Origin: Candidatus Bathyarchaeota archaeon
Lineage (GTDB): Archaea > Thermoproteota > Bathyarchaeia > TCS64
Direction of reading: 5' to 3'
DNA: 6,144 nt
Assembly (NCBI GenBank): GCA_937877765.1
Contig: CALGBN010000548.1
Location: 1-6,144 of the forward strand
Position 1 is the stretch's first letter, and the number at the start of each line of letters is the position of its first letter. Position numbers and translations under genes: made by a program. The notes beneath the pieces are model-generated. The model was not told the origin of the DNA. It searched no databases and saw only the letters and a list, made by a program, of their open reading frames with translations. Below are positions 5,301 to 6,144 of the stretch, in pieces.

Positions 5301-5322
5301 GGATATATTCTAGGTATTTGTT

Positions 5323-5940
5323 ATGAACCTGCGTAGACTAGTGGTCATCGTACTGGTTTTGGGGGTGGTCTCGATTGGCGCATATCTGTATCTCACTACT
5401 CCCAGGTACACCAATGAAGAATACCATGCTGGTGACCTGCTCATCACTGATGTCTATGAGATAACAGACACCAAGCTGACCATTGATGGAAGCATCCTAG
5501 TCAAGGGAGAAGGCAAACTCATCGCCAAGAACAGCATGCTCAAGTTCAATCAGGAAAGCAACAGCCAGTACAGGATAGAGGTTGGTGACTGGGGATCAGA
5601 TGAGAGCCCGGAGTTATACCTTGAAAATACAATTATCGACACTAACGGGAAATGGATGTACGTCTCATACGCAGGGGCTACAAAAGTCACTATAATTGAC
5701 TGTGATAACGGGAATATTCCGTGGCACTCGGCTGGCTCAAACGTGGATATCACCCTTAAAAACACGGATATTGATTTAACCTCATCGGACAACGTGACCA
5801 TTAGAGCCGAGAACTGTAAGCTGTTCTTTGAGTTTGTACTCAAGAACTGCAATGGAACCTATGCGTTGCCCAAGGGAAAGGTGGATGAGCTTGATTTCGT
5901 TCTGTGTGTTTTGAAAACGGCGCTGGCTTTAGAAGCTTAG
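5323..5940 (+). CDS. Membrane-anchored extracytoplasmic protein, beta-solenoid-like
   Basis: This 205-residue protein opens with a positive n-region (MNLRR) and a hydrophobic helix (about 6-24) without a lipobox cysteine, so it is likely held in the membrane by an uncleaved signal anchor with the rest outside. Residues 35-180 are rich in Asn, Asp, Thr and short beta-strand patterns (LTIDGSILVKGEGKLIAKNS, ELYLENTIIDT, VDITLKNTDIDLT, VTIRAENCKL), as in right-handed beta-helix surface proteins. Archaeal N-glycosylation sequons NVT (157) and NGT (177) are present. No catalytic motif is visible and the function is unknown. Beta-helix proteins of this look are usually longer, and the last 13 residues (VLCVLKTALALEA) lose the pattern. 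The sequence may therefore be truncated by a frameshift near 5896; another frame continues with FENGAGFRSLAGGSVLAVVRPDGG. It diverges from the zinc-ribbon gene. Confidence 0.6.
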   Translation: MNLRRLVVIVLVLGVVSIGAYLYLTTPRYTNEEYHAGDLLITDVYEITDTKLTIDGSILVKGEGKLIAKNSMLKFNQESNSQYRIEVGDWGSDESPELYLENTIIDTNGKWMYVSYAGATKVTIIDCDNGNIPWHSAGSNVDITLKNTDIDLTSSDNVTIRAENCKLFFEFVLKNCNGTYALPKGKVDELDFVLCVLKTALALEA

Positions 5941-6002
5941 CTGGTGGATCAGTCTTGGCTGTTGTACGACCTGATGGGGGTATGTGAAAGCTTGTCATAG
6001 AC

Positions 6003-6103
6003 TTGTCGGGGATCTCCGAGTTGGATAATTACAATGATGCCGAAAAACCTGAATCGCAGCCTGATGCGCCAACAACCGATCTGTCGAAGAGGCTTTTTGA
6101 AAC
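6003..6103 (+). CDS. Possible 5' end of a further gene (cut by adapter)
   Basis: A frame open from 5988 to the adapter reads KLVIDLSGISELDNYNDAEK, then an acidic, Pro-rich stretch (PESQPDAPTTD) and LSKRLFET. The composition looks like a genuine soluble N-terminus, with no recognisable domain. The only ordinary start in frame is TTG at 6003, with no Shine-Dalgarno or TATA-like box at the right distance. A GTG at 5984 preceded by GGGGGT would be a better start but is out of frame by one base, in the AAA at 5987-5989. The minus strand here gives no convincing coding frame. Bases 5941-6002 otherwise hold nothing I can assign. Confidence 0.3.
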
Positions 6104-6136
6104 CTGTCTCTTATACACATCTGACGCTGCCGACGA
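6104..6136 (-). other. Nextera mosaic end plus read-1 adapter
   Basis: CTGTCTCTTATACACATCT (6104-6122) is the exact reverse complement of the 19-base Tn5 mosaic end. GACGCTGCCGACGA (6123-6136) is the reverse complement of the Nextera read-1 tail TCGTCGGCAGCGTC. This is sequencing-library DNA, not a natural Tn5 end. Genomic sequence stops at 6103. Confidence 0.98.
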
Positions 6137-6144
6137 ATTAGACG
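6137..6144 (-). other. Probable 8-base i5 sample index
   Basis: ATTAGACG follows the read-1 adapter exactly where the i5 index lies in a Nextera molecule and has the right length. Its reverse complement, CGTCTAAT, matches from memory the Illumina index S510. It is a sample barcode, not genomic DNA. Confidence 0.85.

Noticed and set aside
5550..5852. 100-codon open frame on the minus strand inside the beta-solenoid-like gene
   Set aside because: The Ser/Val/Leu-rich translation is what antisense reading of Asn/Asp/Lys-rich coding DNA yields. No start signals are seen.
5982..5990. ATG-TGA-AAG as a possible selenocysteine or readthrough codon joining two in-frame segments
   Set aside because: There is no visible SECIS-like hairpin, and the segments before and after the TGA do not form a recognisable single protein. 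A single-base error or a simple gene boundary is more likely.
14..6103. tRNA, rRNA, CRISPR array, insertion sequence or toxin-antitoxin pair
   Set aside because: I found no cloverleaf, rRNA-like stretch, regularly spaced repeats, transposase motifs or small paired genes. Almost all of the window is explained by the listed coding sequences.
6104..6122. Natural Tn5/IS50 transposon end
   Set aside because: The 19-base sequence is the hyperactive mosaic end and is followed directly by the Nextera read-1 tail and an index, so it is library DNA.

Overview
The window looks like a short contig or fragment from an uncultivated archaeon. AT-rich TATA-like boxes sit about 26-27 bases upstream of several start codons, which is the layout of leaderless archaeal mRNAs. 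There are two Lrp/AsnC-type regulators, one of them close to the archaeal LysM type. A stand-alone pyruvate-kinase C-terminal-domain protein (COG1751) and a membrane protein ending in a zinc ribbon also fit an archaeon. Base composition is moderate (GC in the mid-40s by eye). I cannot assign a phylum from this sequence. No rRNA, tRNA, CRISPR array or transposase is visible.

Both ends are artificial. Bases 1-13 are the end of the Tn5/Nextera mosaic end. Bases 6104-6144 are the reverse-complemented mosaic end, the Nextera read-1 adapter and an 8-base tag that fits an i5 index. Only about 14-6103 is biological, and genes at both edges are cut by library preparation.

Layout, left to right: (a) 14-127 (-), the first 38 codons of an Lrp/AsnC-type regulator, divergent from (b) 266-871 (+), a COG1751 pyruvate-kinase alpha/beta-like protein; (c) 903-1661 (+), a CE4/NodB-type deacetylase, whose stop codon is interleaved in one CTAG with the stop of (d) 1658-2785 (-), galactokinase; (e) 2855-3766 (+), a soluble TPR protein, divergent from galK and overlapping by 26 bp, tail to tail, with (f) 3741-4163 (-), a DNPH1/Rcl-like 2'-deoxynucleoside 5'-phosphate N-hydrolase; (g) 4172-4585 (-), a LysM-like Lrp/AsnC regulator 8 bp upstream of (f), probably in the same transcript; (h) 4634-5230 (-), a four-helix membrane protein with a Pro-rich linker and C-terminal zinc ribbon; (i) 5323-5940 (+), a membrane-anchored extracytoplasmic protein of beta-solenoid appearance; (j) about 6003-6103 (+), the possible start of another gene cut by the adapter.

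Functionally this is a compact mixed neighbourhood, not one pathway: sugar activation (GalK), carbohydrate or amide deacetylation, nucleotide clean-up (DNPH1) and two regulators. The best-supported functional unit is the regulator-DNPH1 pair. It has its own promoter, a direct-repeat pair around that promoter which could be an autoregulatory operator, and a Shine-Dalgarno overlapping the regulator's stop codon. I see no clear sign of a wholly new defence or mobile system. The most useful points are the adapter ends, the putative operator, the tight gene overlaps and the frame anomalies at the right edge.
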